A stretch of 64,000 nt of DNA from Parapedobacter luteus (GTDB lineage Bacteria; Bacteroidota; Bacteroidia; Sphingobacteriales; Sphingobacteriaceae). The stretch's first letter is position 1; the number at the start of each line of letters is the position of its first letter. Position numbers and translations under genes: made by a program. The DNA lies in NCBI RefSeq assembly GCF_900168055.1, contig NZ_FUYS01000012.1:1-64000 (forward strand), written 5' to 3'. The notes under the pieces were generated by a model, which saw only the letters and a list, made by a program, of their open reading frames with translations, made no database searches and was not told the origin of the DNA. Shown here one piece after another: positions 52,763 to 60,420 of the stretch.

Positions 52763-54214
52763 TTATTCATCCCGCAGCAAGGGCATGCTCATGCAATGAA
52801 AGCCCCCCCGTGCACGGGACAGCTCCGCCGACGGCATCAGCACCAGCGTGTCAACCAGCCGGTCGGCCGATAACCGGCCCGCTTCGAGATCTGCCAACAA
52901 TGTGTTTACGTCCACTACATCAAAGCCAGCCTCCCGGAATGCCGCTGTGGTCCGGTCGTTGCGGTCGTACCCCAGCACCACCCCGTCCTGGATAGCCAAT
53001 AGGTTACAGCTATCCGTCCACTGCTCACGTGCGTCATACGGAAATTCGTTGTTGCCCGACAAAATTATCCGCACGTCGGCGGCGGAACACCCTAAGTCCG
53101 ACACGCTGATGTCAACAAGCAGATCTTCCAGGCTTTCAAAACGGCGCGGGTTCGCTATATTGTTCTTTTCGAATTGAATGATTTCCAGGCGGTCGGCCTT
53201 GTGTGTCTGGATGCGCAAAGCACGATGTACTTCATCAACCTGTAACCCTTTTAAGCGTTCTCGGGAAAAATCGCCCAACATAACCCAAACGTTTTTCTTC
53301 ACTTGCGTAAAGACCGTATCAATGTGCATATAATCGCGTTTGCTGGGTATTTTCACGATGGTAGCCTTGCTGACAACACCGTGCTCAAACAACTTCGTTA
53401 TAGCCTGGGCTGCAGCTACCCTGCTGGTACGCTCGCTTACGCCGATAAGGACATGTTCCTTACTGACCACCATGACATCGCCTCCTTCCAGCGTGACCCT
53501 TTCGGTCGCCGAATCCTTTGGCAGAAGAAAATGATGCTGGGTGTCCGTCAATTCGATGATCCTATCTTTATACCCCGAAAAAATCGGGTGATGGTGAAAG
53601 ATGTACTTGGCAATCAGCGCCTCCCGTTTCCGGGCTTCTTTTTTTGGTTTGTTGAGCAAAATATAGTCATTGACAACAATACCGATATCCCGCGTGAATA
53701 TAAAGTTGGGGATTGGCGGGAAGATAAATTCCGTTTCATTGTACGTGCCACTGAAAAAGACCCTCGCCAATGTTGCTGGCGCGTAGCCCATCATCTTCTG
53801 CTGGATGTCATAACTGCACGCTTCGATGGCGCAGACGGAAGCGACCAACTGGCTTTTTATCGATGGATTTTCCAGGATTTCGGTAAGCAGTACCTGCAAT
53901 TCAACGACTTTGTCCGACCGGTAAAAATCACCATGGCCTGGCTTATAAAACCCACGGTTGCTTGCCGGATCATCGATCTCAGCTAAGCGTCCCTTTATTT
54001 TTTCTTCATCCAGGAAATACAGCAATAGCTTAATGTAATAGTCATACTCATTGCGCCGGATGGTATCCAAATGGACGATGTCTTCAAAGAGCCAATCCTG
54101 CGCCTTAGAAGGTACGACTTTACCCAATCCACTATCCGGGCTGTGCACCAACACCCGCCGTAATTTGCCCGTTTCAGAAGTTACATGAATCCGATTTTCT
54201 ACAGCCATATCCAT
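52763..54214 (-). CDS. Arginine deiminase family protein
   Basis: The 483-residue protein begins with the ADI pattern TSETGKLRRVLVHSPDSGL, then ANEY-like segments (DTIRRNEYDYYIKLLLYFLD), PNFIFTRDIGIVVNDYIL, TLEGGDVMVVSKEHVLIGVS, HIDTVFTQVKKN and a C-terminal active-site Cys in RGGFHCMSMPLL. It should hydrolyse arginine to citrulline and ammonia. Classical ArcA has about 410 residues; the extra length lies mainly in the middle (about 75-160). The carbamoyl-transferase and carbamate-kinase partners of the energy-yielding ADI pathway are not linked; ctlX follows instead. A -7 TAATTTTG lies at 54238-54245. Confidence 0.85.
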   Translation of the reverse strand: MDMAVENRIHVTSETGKLRRVLVHSPDSGLGKVVPSKAQDWLFEDIVHLDTIRRNEYDYYIKLLLYFLDEEKIKGRLAEIDDPASNRGFYKPGHGDFYRSDKVVELQVLLTEILENPSIKSQLVASVCAIEACSYDIQQKMMGYAPATLARVFFSGTYNETEFIFPPIPNFIFTRDIGIVVNDYILLNKPKKEARKREALIAKYIFHHHPIFSGYKDRIIELTDTQHHFLLPKDSATERVTLEGGDVMVVSKEHVLIGVSERTSRVAAAQAITKLFEHGVVSKATIVKIPSKRDYMHIDTVFTQVKKNVWVMLGDFSRERLKGLQVDEVHRALRIQTHKADRLEIIQFEKNNIANPRRFESLEDLLVDISVSDLGCSAADVRIILSGNNEFPYDAREQWTDSCNLLAIQDGVVLGYDRNDRTTAAFREAGFDVVDVNTLLADLEAGRLSADRLVDTLVLMPSAELSRARGGFHCMSMPLLRDE

Positions 54215-54237
54215 AACGCGTCAAAAAAGGCAATATA

Positions 54238-54245
54238 CAAAATTA
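54238..54245 (-). promoter_or_regulatory. -7 element (TAATTTTG) before the arginine deiminase gene
   Basis: The minus strand reads TAATTTTG at 54245-54238, 23 bases before the start codon and just after the glmM stop. It suggests that the deiminase and ctlX are transcribed apart from glmM. No -33 TTG is seen. Confidence 0.4.
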
Positions 54246-54263
54246 TACAGGGTTTTGGAACGG

Positions 54264-55646
54264 TTATCCCATAATGCTCTCGATCTCACGGATGATTCGC
54301 TGTGCGATGGATATCGCTTCCTCCGGCGTAGGTGCTTCGGAATAAATCCGGATAATTGGCTCCGTGTTCGATTTCCGCAGGTGCACCCATTCATTTTCGA
54401 AGTCGATCTTCAGCCCGTCGATGGTGCTGTGGGGTACATCGCGATATCGTTGCTGCATCGCAGCCAATAGATTATCGACATCCAACCCCGGAGTGAGCAC
54501 AATTTTGTTTTTAGACATGTAATACTGCGGATACGCAGCCCGAAGTTCGGAAATACGCCTACCGCTTTTGGCCAGGTGCGTAAGAAAAAGCGCAATCCCG
54601 ACAAGTGCGTCACGGCCGTAATGCAATGCTGGATAGATCACCCCACCATTGCCTTCTCCGCCAATCACCGCGCCTACTTCCTTCATTTTTGTGACCACAT
54701 TGACCTCGCCTACCGCAGCCCCGTGGTATTGGGCGCCCCGGTTGACCGTTATATCACGCAAAGCCCTCGTCGATGACAAGTTGGATACCGTATGGCCGGG
54801 GGTATGCTGCAACACATAGTCACTCACTGCCACCAGTGTGTACTCTTCGCCAAAAAGCTCGCCATTTTCCATCATGAAGCAAAGTCGGTCGACATCGGGA
54901 TCAACCGCGATACCCAAATCGGCCCCGGTATCGACGACAAGCGCCGCAAGGTCGGTCAAATTTTCGGCGAGGGGTTCAGGATTATGTGGAAAATCGCCGT
55001 TCGGTTCGCAGTGGATTTTATATACGGTATCCACGCCTAGTGCTTTCAACAGTGCGGGAACCGCTATCCCGCCGGTGGAATTAACGGCATCCACCGCTAT
55101 CTTGAATCCCGCTTGCCGTATAACGTCGGCATCGACCAGGGGTAATGCCAGCACTTGGTCGATGTGTCGCTGTAAATAATCATCCCGGTGCATCACGCTT
55201 CCCAAACGGCGTACGTCAGCAAAGTCGACATCCAGGCTTTCGGCTATCTTCAATACCTGCTGCCCCTCTGCATCATTGATAAATTCGCCTTTCTCATTCA
55301 ATAATTTAAGGGCATTCCATTCGATAGGATTATGGCTCGCCGTAAGGATGATTCCTCCCCCTGCCCCTTCCCCGGGTACCGCCACCTCCACAGTAGGTGT
55401 AGTAGACAACCCTAAATCGACGACGTCGACACCGATACTTTGGAGTGTGCCGACGACCAAGTTGCGTACCATATCACCGGAAATACGTGCATCACGACCG
55501 ATGACTATTCGGCTGTTCCCTGTCCGAAGCTGAATAAACTTTCCGAATGCCGCAGTAAACTTAACAATGTCAATCGGTGTAAACGCCTCTCCGGGTTTCC
55601 CTCCGATGGTACCGCGGATACCTGATATGGATTTGATTAATGTCAT
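54264..55646 (-). CDS. glmM: Phosphoglucosamine mutase
   Basis: The 460-residue phosphohexomutase interconverts glucosamine-6-phosphate and glucosamine-1-phosphate on the way to UDP-GlcNAc for peptidoglycan. It starts LIKSISGIRGTIGG and has the phosphoserine loop TASHNP (Ser104), the metal-binding DPDVDR, the sugar-specificity GEGNGG and the C-terminal phosphate loop RKSNTEPIIRIYSE. The SGIRG start and GEGNGG are those of GlmM rather than glucose phosphomutases. It is transcribed divergently from the PAP2 gene. Confidence 0.9.
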   Translation of the reverse strand: MTLIKSISGIRGTIGGKPGEAFTPIDIVKFTAAFGKFIQLRTGNSRIVIGRDARISGDMVRNLVVGTLQSIGVDVVDLGLSTTPTVEVAVPGEGAGGGIILTASHNPIEWNALKLLNEKGEFINDAEGQQVLKIAESLDVDFADVRRLGSVMHRDDYLQRHIDQVLALPLVDADVIRQAGFKIAVDAVNSTGGIAVPALLKALGVDTVYKIHCEPNGDFPHNPEPLAENLTDLAALVVDTGADLGIAVDPDVDRLCFMMENGELFGEEYTLVAVSDYVLQHTPGHTVSNLSSTRALRDITVNRGAQYHGAAVGEVNVVTKMKEVGAVIGGEGNGGVIYPALHYGRDALVGIALFLTHLAKSGRRISELRAAYPQYYMSKNKIVLTPGLDVDNLLAAMQQRYRDVPHSTIDGLKIDFENEWVHLRKSNTEPIIRIYSEAPTPEEAISIAQRIIREIESIMG

Positions 55647-55747
55647 TTTCTTGTTTTTTGGCTGCTGACTATGTTGTTTATAATGTTTATTTTCGAGGCC
55701 ATAAAAGTAGGAATATTGTTCTGGATTTAAAATTACCCCGCGGTTAA

Positions 55748-55776
55748 TTGAAAGTTCAAATTTATTCTTACTTTTG
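55748..55776 (+). promoter_or_regulatory. Bacteroidota promoter of the PAP2-ZIP operon
   Basis: TTG (55748-55750), an 18-base spacer and TACTTTTG (55769-55776) give a full consensus. The ATG is at 55798, leaving a leader of about 15 bases. Confidence 0.66.
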
Positions 55777-55797
55777 TTGCAACTTTGTGTAATTTAC

Positions 55798-56382
55798 ATG
55801 ATCGATCAGCTTATCTCTCTGGATCAGGAGATTTTTTTAGCCATCAACCAAGGGTTGAGCAACGCGTTCTTTGATTGGCTAATGCCTATATTACGGAACC
55901 CATACACGTGGGCTCCCCTGTACCTTTTCATTATTATTTTCTGTATTAAAAATTATAAAAAGAAAGGTGTACTTGTTGTTTTCCTGGTATTGATTACATT
56001 CGGCATAGCGGATGCGCTTTCGTCTTCCGTCATTAAAAAATCCGTTCAGCGGGTGCGGCCATGTAACGATGTGGAGTTTAAGGAAGAAGTCAACGTCCGG
56101 GTCCGGTGTGGCAGTGGGTACAGCTTTACTTCCTCGCATGCGACCAATCATTTTGCCATCGCAATGGTCCTGATCATGGTTTTTTATAGCCGGTGGAAGC
56201 CGATACTGGGGTTGGGGCTTTTGTGGGCCGCAGCTGTCAGCTTCGCGCAGGTCTACGTGGGCGTACATTATCCGCTGGATATCATCTGCGGTGCGATCCT
56301 CGGTTGTCTTATCGGCTGTTTTACCGGCCTAATTTTTCGTTTTGCAAACCCCAATCCTCTTCCGGCAAATCCTACCTTATGA
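55798..56382 (+). CDS. PAP2 family membrane phosphatase
   Basis: From the ATG at 55798 the 194-residue protein has five or six membrane helices. The PAP2 motifs are KKSVQRVRP (motif 1, intact), SFTSSHATN (motif 2, with the catalytic His kept) and AQVYVGVHYPLDI (motif 3, with His and Asp kept). The Arg that usually begins motif 3 is Gln here. Such enzymes dephosphorylate lipid phosphates such as undecaprenyl diphosphate or phosphatidylglycerol phosphate at the outer face of the inner membrane. The stop overlaps the ZIP start (ATGA), implying translational coupling. Confidence 0.88.
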   Translation: MIDQLISLDQEIFLAINQGLSNAFFDWLMPILRNPYTWAPLYLFIIIFCIKNYKKKGVLVVFLVLITFGIADALSSSVIKKSVQRVRPCNDVEFKEEVNVRVRCGSGYSFTSSHATNHFAIAMVLIMVFYSRWKPILGLGLLWAAAVSFAQVYVGVHYPLDIICGAILGCLIGCFTGLIFRFANPNPLPANPTL

Positions 56383-57122
56383 GTTCAGTGCTGATTATAG
56401 CGATTTTATTTGTTTCCGCATTTGCGAGTGGCGTATCGGTTTTTTTCATAAAGCGCGATAATACCAATGCCTTAAAGTTAGTCCTTTCCTTCAGTGGTGC
56501 CTACCTATTCTCCATCACGGTATTACACCTCATTCCCCACGTATATCATACACATAGCGCGTCCAGTGAGTTTATTGGCTTGTTTGTGCTTCTCGGCTTT
56601 ATTTTTCAGCTGGGTCTGGAGCAGTTCTCCCACGGCATTGAGCATGGGCATATCCATCATTTGAAGAAGCCTGGCGGGGCCTTTCCGTTGGGCATCATGC
56701 TTAGCCTTTGCCTACATGCCTTCCTTGAAGGGATGCCCCTTGCTTCGCACCACCGGCATGAGCTCACCTTTGGAATCGCGCTGCATCACGTCCCGGCAGC
56801 TTTCGCTTTGGGTAGCCTACTGTTGCATACCGCGCTTTCCAAACGGTATATTATCACGTTATTAGCGGTATTTGCCGCGATGACGCCCTTTGGATACTTA
56901 GTCAGCCAGGCGATAAGTATGGGTCAAATAGGTCATGTCGAACAGTATTTTGACCGTATTATGGCGGTAGTTATCGGTATTTTCCTTCATATTTCAACGA
57001 CGATACTGTTTGAGTCGGGATCGGCAGATCATCATAACTTTAACCGGAAAAAAATGATTGCGGTGGCCTTGGGGATAGCCATTTCCTTACTTAACTTCCT
57101 GTTTGACTCGCATACGCATTGA
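56379..57122 (+). CDS. ZIP family metal transporter
   Basis: The ATG at 56379 overlaps the PAP2 stop; the longer frame from 56193 lies inside the PAP2 gene in another frame and is not used. The 247-residue protein has about seven to eight helices, a His-rich loop (HGIEHGHIHHLKKP, about 87-100) and the ZIP signature in helices 4-5: SLCLHAFLEGMPL and IALHHVPAAFALG. It moves zinc, iron or similar divalent ions into the cytoplasm. Why it is coupled with a PAP2 phosphatase is unclear. Confidence 0.87.
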   Translation: MSSVLIIAILFVSAFASGVSVFFIKRDNTNALKLVLSFSGAYLFSITVLHLIPHVYHTHSASSEFIGLFVLLGFIFQLGLEQFSHGIEHGHIHHLKKPGGAFPLGIMLSLCLHAFLEGMPLASHHRHELTFGIALHHVPAAFALGSLLLHTALSKRYIITLLAVFAAMTPFGYLVSQAISMGQIGHVEQYFDRIMAVVIGIFLHISTTILFESGSADHHNFNRKKMIAVALGIAISLLNFLFDSHTH

Positions 57123-57125
57123 TGA

Positions 57126-57599
57126 TCAGTGATCGACAGCCGACGGTCGGTATCCGCGCAGTTTGTCAAGCAGTTCATTAAGAATACGGCATTCGTCTTC
57201 GCTGATGTTGTCTCCGAGAATATCCATCATCATCATATCCTCTTCCAATTCAGCCAATGTGTCAAGCCCCTTTTGGGTGATTTTTACGTCAACAGCCCGT
57301 CTATCCCGGTCACAGACGCCACGGGTTACCAGCCCTTTCCCCACCAAACGGTCAATAATGCGTGATACATCGGGCATTTTGTCCAGCATCCGCTCCTTAA
57401 GCAAGCTGTTCGTAACCGGGTTCGGGTGCTGCCCCCTTAAGATACGCAAGACGTTGAACTGTTGCAATGTAATGTGTTGTTTATTCGCCCGCTTTTCCAG
57501 AATGCCGGTAATCCAATTGCTTGTGAATACGACATTTATCGTCGCCTTTTGTCGTTCGTTACGGAATTTCCGCGTTTGAATCTCGTCTTCGATTTTCAT
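57126..57599 (-). CDS. MarR family transcriptional regulator
   Basis: The 157-residue protein has the winged-helix pattern of MarR: ITLQQFNVLRILRGQHPNPV, LLKERMLDKMPDVSRIIDRL, then VGKGLVTRGVCDRDRRAVDV in the wing, with flanking dimerisation helices. It probably represses its own promoter and neighbours in response to a small ligand or oxidant. The last codons read into a degenerate repeat (the tail PSAVDH). Its upstream region is an 82-base tandem duplication containing two copies of a 47-bp element; the first copy includes the start codon. Confidence 0.92.
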   Translation of the reverse strand: MKIEDEIQTRKFRNERQKATINVVFTSNWITGILEKRANKQHITLQQFNVLRILRGQHPNPVTNSLLKERMLDKMPDVSRIIDRLVGKGLVTRGVCDRDRRAVDVKITQKGLDTLAELEEDMMMMDILGDNISEDECRILNELLDKLRGYRPSAVDH

Positions 57600-57722
57600 T
57601 GAAATAATTGTTTTTAAGCGGCAATGAAGCTTGCATGAGCCATTTCATATCCTTTTGAGCAGCGGCTCATGCAGGTTTCATTGAAATAATTGTTTTTAAG
57701 CGGCAATGAAGCTTGCATGAGC
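57594..57722. repeat. 47-bp direct duplication in front of marR
   Basis: The 47 bases at 57594-57640 recur without a mismatch at 57676-57722 (offset 82). The copy next to the gene includes the marR start codon and second codon. The other copy holds a decoy ATG followed by a stop after four codons. Between them, GCATGAGCC (57633-57641) and GGCTCATGC (57664-57672) form a 9-bp inverted repeat. The region fills the gap between mqnA and marR. Confidence 0.9.
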
Positions 57723-57748
57723 TTCTTTTCATCTATAAACAAAGCCGC

Positions 57749-58489
57749 TCACGGATTGATTGGCGCGCGGTCAAGCGTTTTCATCAACCTTAAAAACATC
57801 GCAACGGCTTTTTTTTTGTCTTCGTTATATTGATAGTCGATATGCTCCATCAAATATTGGCGATAGTCAAAATCAAGCCTGGGCGGTAGTTGTTTGATAA
57901 GCTCTTCCCGATGGGCCAGTCCATAGGCCAGTGCTTCGTCAAATGCTTGGATAAAGGACACCGGAAGTGGTTTGTTGGCCACCCAAGCTGCAAATGTAAA
58001 CGGTAACCCGGTAAACTGCTGCCAGTGCAGCGCCAAATCATAAACATAAGCATGCGAATGCTGCTTTCCGAACGTACGATCACCGATTTCGACATAAGCA
58101 TCGGCATCACCGCTGGTCAGTACCGCTACCTCACGTTTCCAATGGTGCTGCAACAGGATTTGTGCAAGCCCATTTGATGTCCTGGACTGGCTGTCCAGGC
58201 GGAGCGTGTCGATTTCCTCAATTGGTTTTTCACTGAATATAAATACCGAATTGACCGCTCCTGTTGCGCCGAGGCAATAATCGGAAACAATCTCCGCATC
58301 AGGCAGATCAAGCAGGGCGGCTACCGGAACAATGCCCAAGTCAGCTTCGTTGTGGATTAGTTTGTACGCACATCGGCTAGGAACGTCCAGGCTCAATGTT
58401 ATGCGATCGATAACAGCCGAACGTTGCAAGCCGTAAATAAAAGGCAATGTATTCGTATAAGACACCGCAGAAACTCTCACTTTTTCCAT
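57749..58489 (-). CDS. mqnA: Chorismate dehydratase (futalosine pathway)
   Basis: The 246-residue protein begins VRVSAVSYTNTLPFIYGL, the MqnA opening. It shows a periplasmic-binding-like fold: RCAYKLIHNEADLGIVPVAA, SDYCLGATGAVNSVFIFSEK, LRLDSQSRTSNGLAQILLQH, YDLALHWQQFTGLPFTFAAW and DYRQYLMEHIDYQYNEDKKK. MqnA dehydrates chorismate to 3-enolpyruvylbenzoate, the first step of the alternative menaquinone route. It is the last gene of an operon with a histidine phosphatase and mqnE, with 11-base gaps. Confidence 0.94.
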   Translation of the reverse strand: MEKVRVSAVSYTNTLPFIYGLQRSAVIDRITLSLDVPSRCAYKLIHNEADLGIVPVAALLDLPDAEIVSDYCLGATGAVNSVFIFSEKPIEEIDTLRLDSQSRTSNGLAQILLQHHWKREVAVLTSGDADAYVEIGDRTFGKQHSHAYVYDLALHWQQFTGLPFTFAAWVANKPLPVSFIQAFDEALAYGLAHREELIKQLPPRLDFDYRQYLMEHIDYQYNEDKKKAVAMFLRLMKTLDRAPINP

Positions 58490-58500
58490 GCGCGTACGTA

Positions 58501-59127
58501 TTATTCGGTAAGCAATCCTTCTAAATGCTGAATATTGTAGGCGTCTGCTATCGAAAATCCGCGGCCATCGTACAGCACCTTATAGAGCGCGGTATTGGTG
58601 TGCGGAAAATCATCCATCTGCGCAATATCCCGGTTGATCAACAAGCAGAGCAATACACGCATTGCCCTGCCGTGCATGCAGACCAATACCTTTTCTTCCT
58701 CGCGGACGGAAAGGATGCGGTCAAGCGCCTTCCGCTGCCGCGCAGCCAATTGATTTGGCGATTCGCCTCCGGCTACCGCAGCGTCCAGCTCGCCGTTGCG
58801 CCACCGCATAATCAAATCAGCAAACCCCTCCATGATTTCCGGTGTTTGCTCTTTGCCTTCGTAGATCCCCCATCCAATCTCATCCAGCCCTTCCAACTGT
58901 TCCATGGGTATGCCGTCCTGCATAAATGGAGCTACGGTTTGGTGCGTTCGCAACAAGGTAGACGTGTATATCTTATCGAAACGCTCGTCCCTGTAATGCG
59001 CATAGAAGGCCTCAGCCTGTTTTCTGCCCATCTCGTTCAATGGCGAATTGATCCCCCGGCCTTGTACGATACCCTTCAGATTGAGATCGGTTTGACCGTG
59101 ACGAATGATGTAAAGTAATTTTTCCAA
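58501..59127 (-). CDS. Histidine phosphatase family protein (TTG start)
   Basis: The 208-residue protein carries the phosphohistidine motif LLYIIRHGQTDLN (His10 nucleophile), VQGRG, SPLNEMGRKQAEAF and a second catalytic His in VCMHGRAMRVLLC. It belongs to the cofactor-dependent phosphoglycerate-mutase-like phosphatases. The frame has no ATG near the start: a stop codon lies shortly upstream and the next Met is residue 32, so translation must begin at the TTG at 59125-59127. It lies between mqnA and mqnE with 11-base gaps on each side, so a role in the pathway or its nucleotide by-products is possible but unproven. Confidence 0.88.
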   Translation of the reverse strand: MEKLLYIIRHGQTDLNLKGIVQGRGINSPLNEMGRKQAEAFYAHYRDERFDKIYTSTLLRTHQTVAPFMQDGIPMEQLEGLDEIGWGIYEGKEQTPEIMEGFADLIMRWRNGELDAAVAGGESPNQLAARQRKALDRILSVREEEKVLVCMHGRAMRVLLCLLINRDIAQMDDFPHTNTALYKVLYDGRGFSIADAYNIQHLEGLLTE

Positions 59128-59138
59128 GAAGTATACGG

Positions 59139-60347
59139 CTATTTATCGTTCAACACTGGTAACTGATAATATCGCGACTGTTTGCCGGGCTGCTCGTCTT
59201 CAAAGACCACGTCTTTATAGTCGGTAATCACCCGATAAAGCGTATCCCGCTCAACGGGATGCCTTCCGGCATTTCGGATCAATTCAACCAGTTCGCGCGT
59301 CGACATTGCGGGATGCTGTTCTTCGGCACCGGCCATGGAATAAATTTTTGTGGTGTCATCCAGCGTTCCGTCAATATCGTTTACACCAAAGCCCAGTGCC
59401 AGCTGGGCCGTTTCCCGGCTAATCATGGCCCAATAGGCTTTGATGTGCGGAAAATTATCCAAGTAGATACGGCTAATCGCATAGTTGCGCAAATCCTCGA
59501 CCACGGTTGTCTCCGGAACATGCGACATCTGGTTGTCCTTATTTCGAAACTTGAGCGGAATGAAGGTCTGAAATCCGCCTGTCTTATCCTGCAGGCGCCG
59601 CAACCGCTCCATATGGTCTATGCGGTGCCAGTATTGCTCGATATGGCCATACAGCATGGTCGCGTTGGAATGCATCCCCAGCCGGTGCCACACCTCATGA
59701 ATCTGAAGCCATTGCTCCGCATTGCATTTATCCTTGGCTATCTGCTCCCGAATTTCGGGATGAAAGATCTCGGCTCCCCCTCCCGGCATCGAATCCAGTC
59801 CCGCGTCCTTCATCATCGCCATACCCGTCGCATAGTCGACCTTGGCTTTTTTAAAGATATAATGATACTCTACCGGCGTTAGCGCTTTCACGTGAAGATT
59901 TGGACGGTGACGCTTAATCGCGGTAAACAAATCCATATAAAAAGCCATATTGTACTGAGGCAATACGCCGCCGACGATATGCACCTCCGTTACCGGTTCG
60001 TTGTCATACGATCGGACCTGATTGAGCATTTCCTCCATCGTGGCTTCCCATCCATCATCGCGATGTTTAATCAATCGTGAATAGGAGCAGAACTTGCAAT
60101 CATATACACAAAGATTTGTGGGCTCGATGTGAAAATTGCGATTAAAGTAAGTGACGGCGCCGTGCCTTTTTTCCCGGATAAAATTTGCCAATACACCTAA
60201 ATACCCCAATTCGCCCCGTTCATACAAAAGCAGGCCTTCTTCTTCATTTATCCGCTCTCCGGCGTATACCTTAGCGGCGATGGCGCTTAACGCACCATCA
60301 AGGCGCTTATTTTCAAGGAGGAAGGTAAGTTTTCGTTCAGCATCCAT
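59139..60347 (-). CDS. mqnE: Aminofutalosine synthase (radical SAM)
   Basis: The 402-residue enzyme has the radical-SAM cluster motif CVYDCKFC (Cys80, Cys84, Cys87) preceded by FNRNFHIEPTN. It also has HIVGGVLPQYNMAFY, LHVKALTPVEYHYI, LDSMPGGGAEIF, HSNATMLYGHIEQYWHRIDH and FIPLKFRNKDNQM. The GGGAEIF and YNRNFHIEPTN-like segments point to MqnE, which joins 3-enolpyruvylbenzoate to adenosine, rather than to MqnC. It starts the operon mqnE - phosphatase - mqnA behind a well-matched promoter. mqnB, mqnC and mqnD are not in the window. Confidence 0.93.
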   Translation of the reverse strand: MDAERKLTFLLENKRLDGALSAIAAKVYAGERINEEEGLLLYERGELGYLGVLANFIREKRHGAVTYFNRNFHIEPTNLCVYDCKFCSYSRLIKHRDDGWEATMEEMLNQVRSYDNEPVTEVHIVGGVLPQYNMAFYMDLFTAIKRHRPNLHVKALTPVEYHYIFKKAKVDYATGMAMMKDAGLDSMPGGGAEIFHPEIREQIAKDKCNAEQWLQIHEVWHRLGMHSNATMLYGHIEQYWHRIDHMERLRRLQDKTGGFQTFIPLKFRNKDNQMSHVPETTVVEDLRNYAISRIYLDNFPHIKAYWAMISRETAQLALGFGVNDIDGTLDDTTKIYSMAGAEEQHPAMSTRELVELIRNAGRHPVERDTLYRVITDYKDVVFEDEQPGKQSRYYQLPVLNDK

Positions 60348-60366
60348 TTCCTGAAATCTTAGCCAA

Positions 60367-60397
60367 CAAACTTAGGCAAAATTGCGTTTATTTACAA
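60367..60397 (-). promoter_or_regulatory. Bacteroidota promoter of the mqnE operon
   Basis: On the minus strand TTG (60397-60395), a 20-base spacer and TAAGTTTG (60374-60367) match the consensus. The mqnE start is 19 bases after the -7 element. Confidence 0.66.
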
Positions 60398-60420
60398 CGC
60401 AGCACCCGCAATCACGGCCG

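Noticed and set aside
53303-53986. Plus-strand frame of 227 codons opposite the arginine deiminase gene
   Set aside because: Fully contained in a conserved gene on the other strand; composition reflects the reverse frame.
56193-56378. Upstream extension of the ZIP frame inside the PAP2 gene
   Set aside because: It overlaps the PAP2 gene in another frame; the ATG overlapping the PAP2 stop gives the proper ZIP start.
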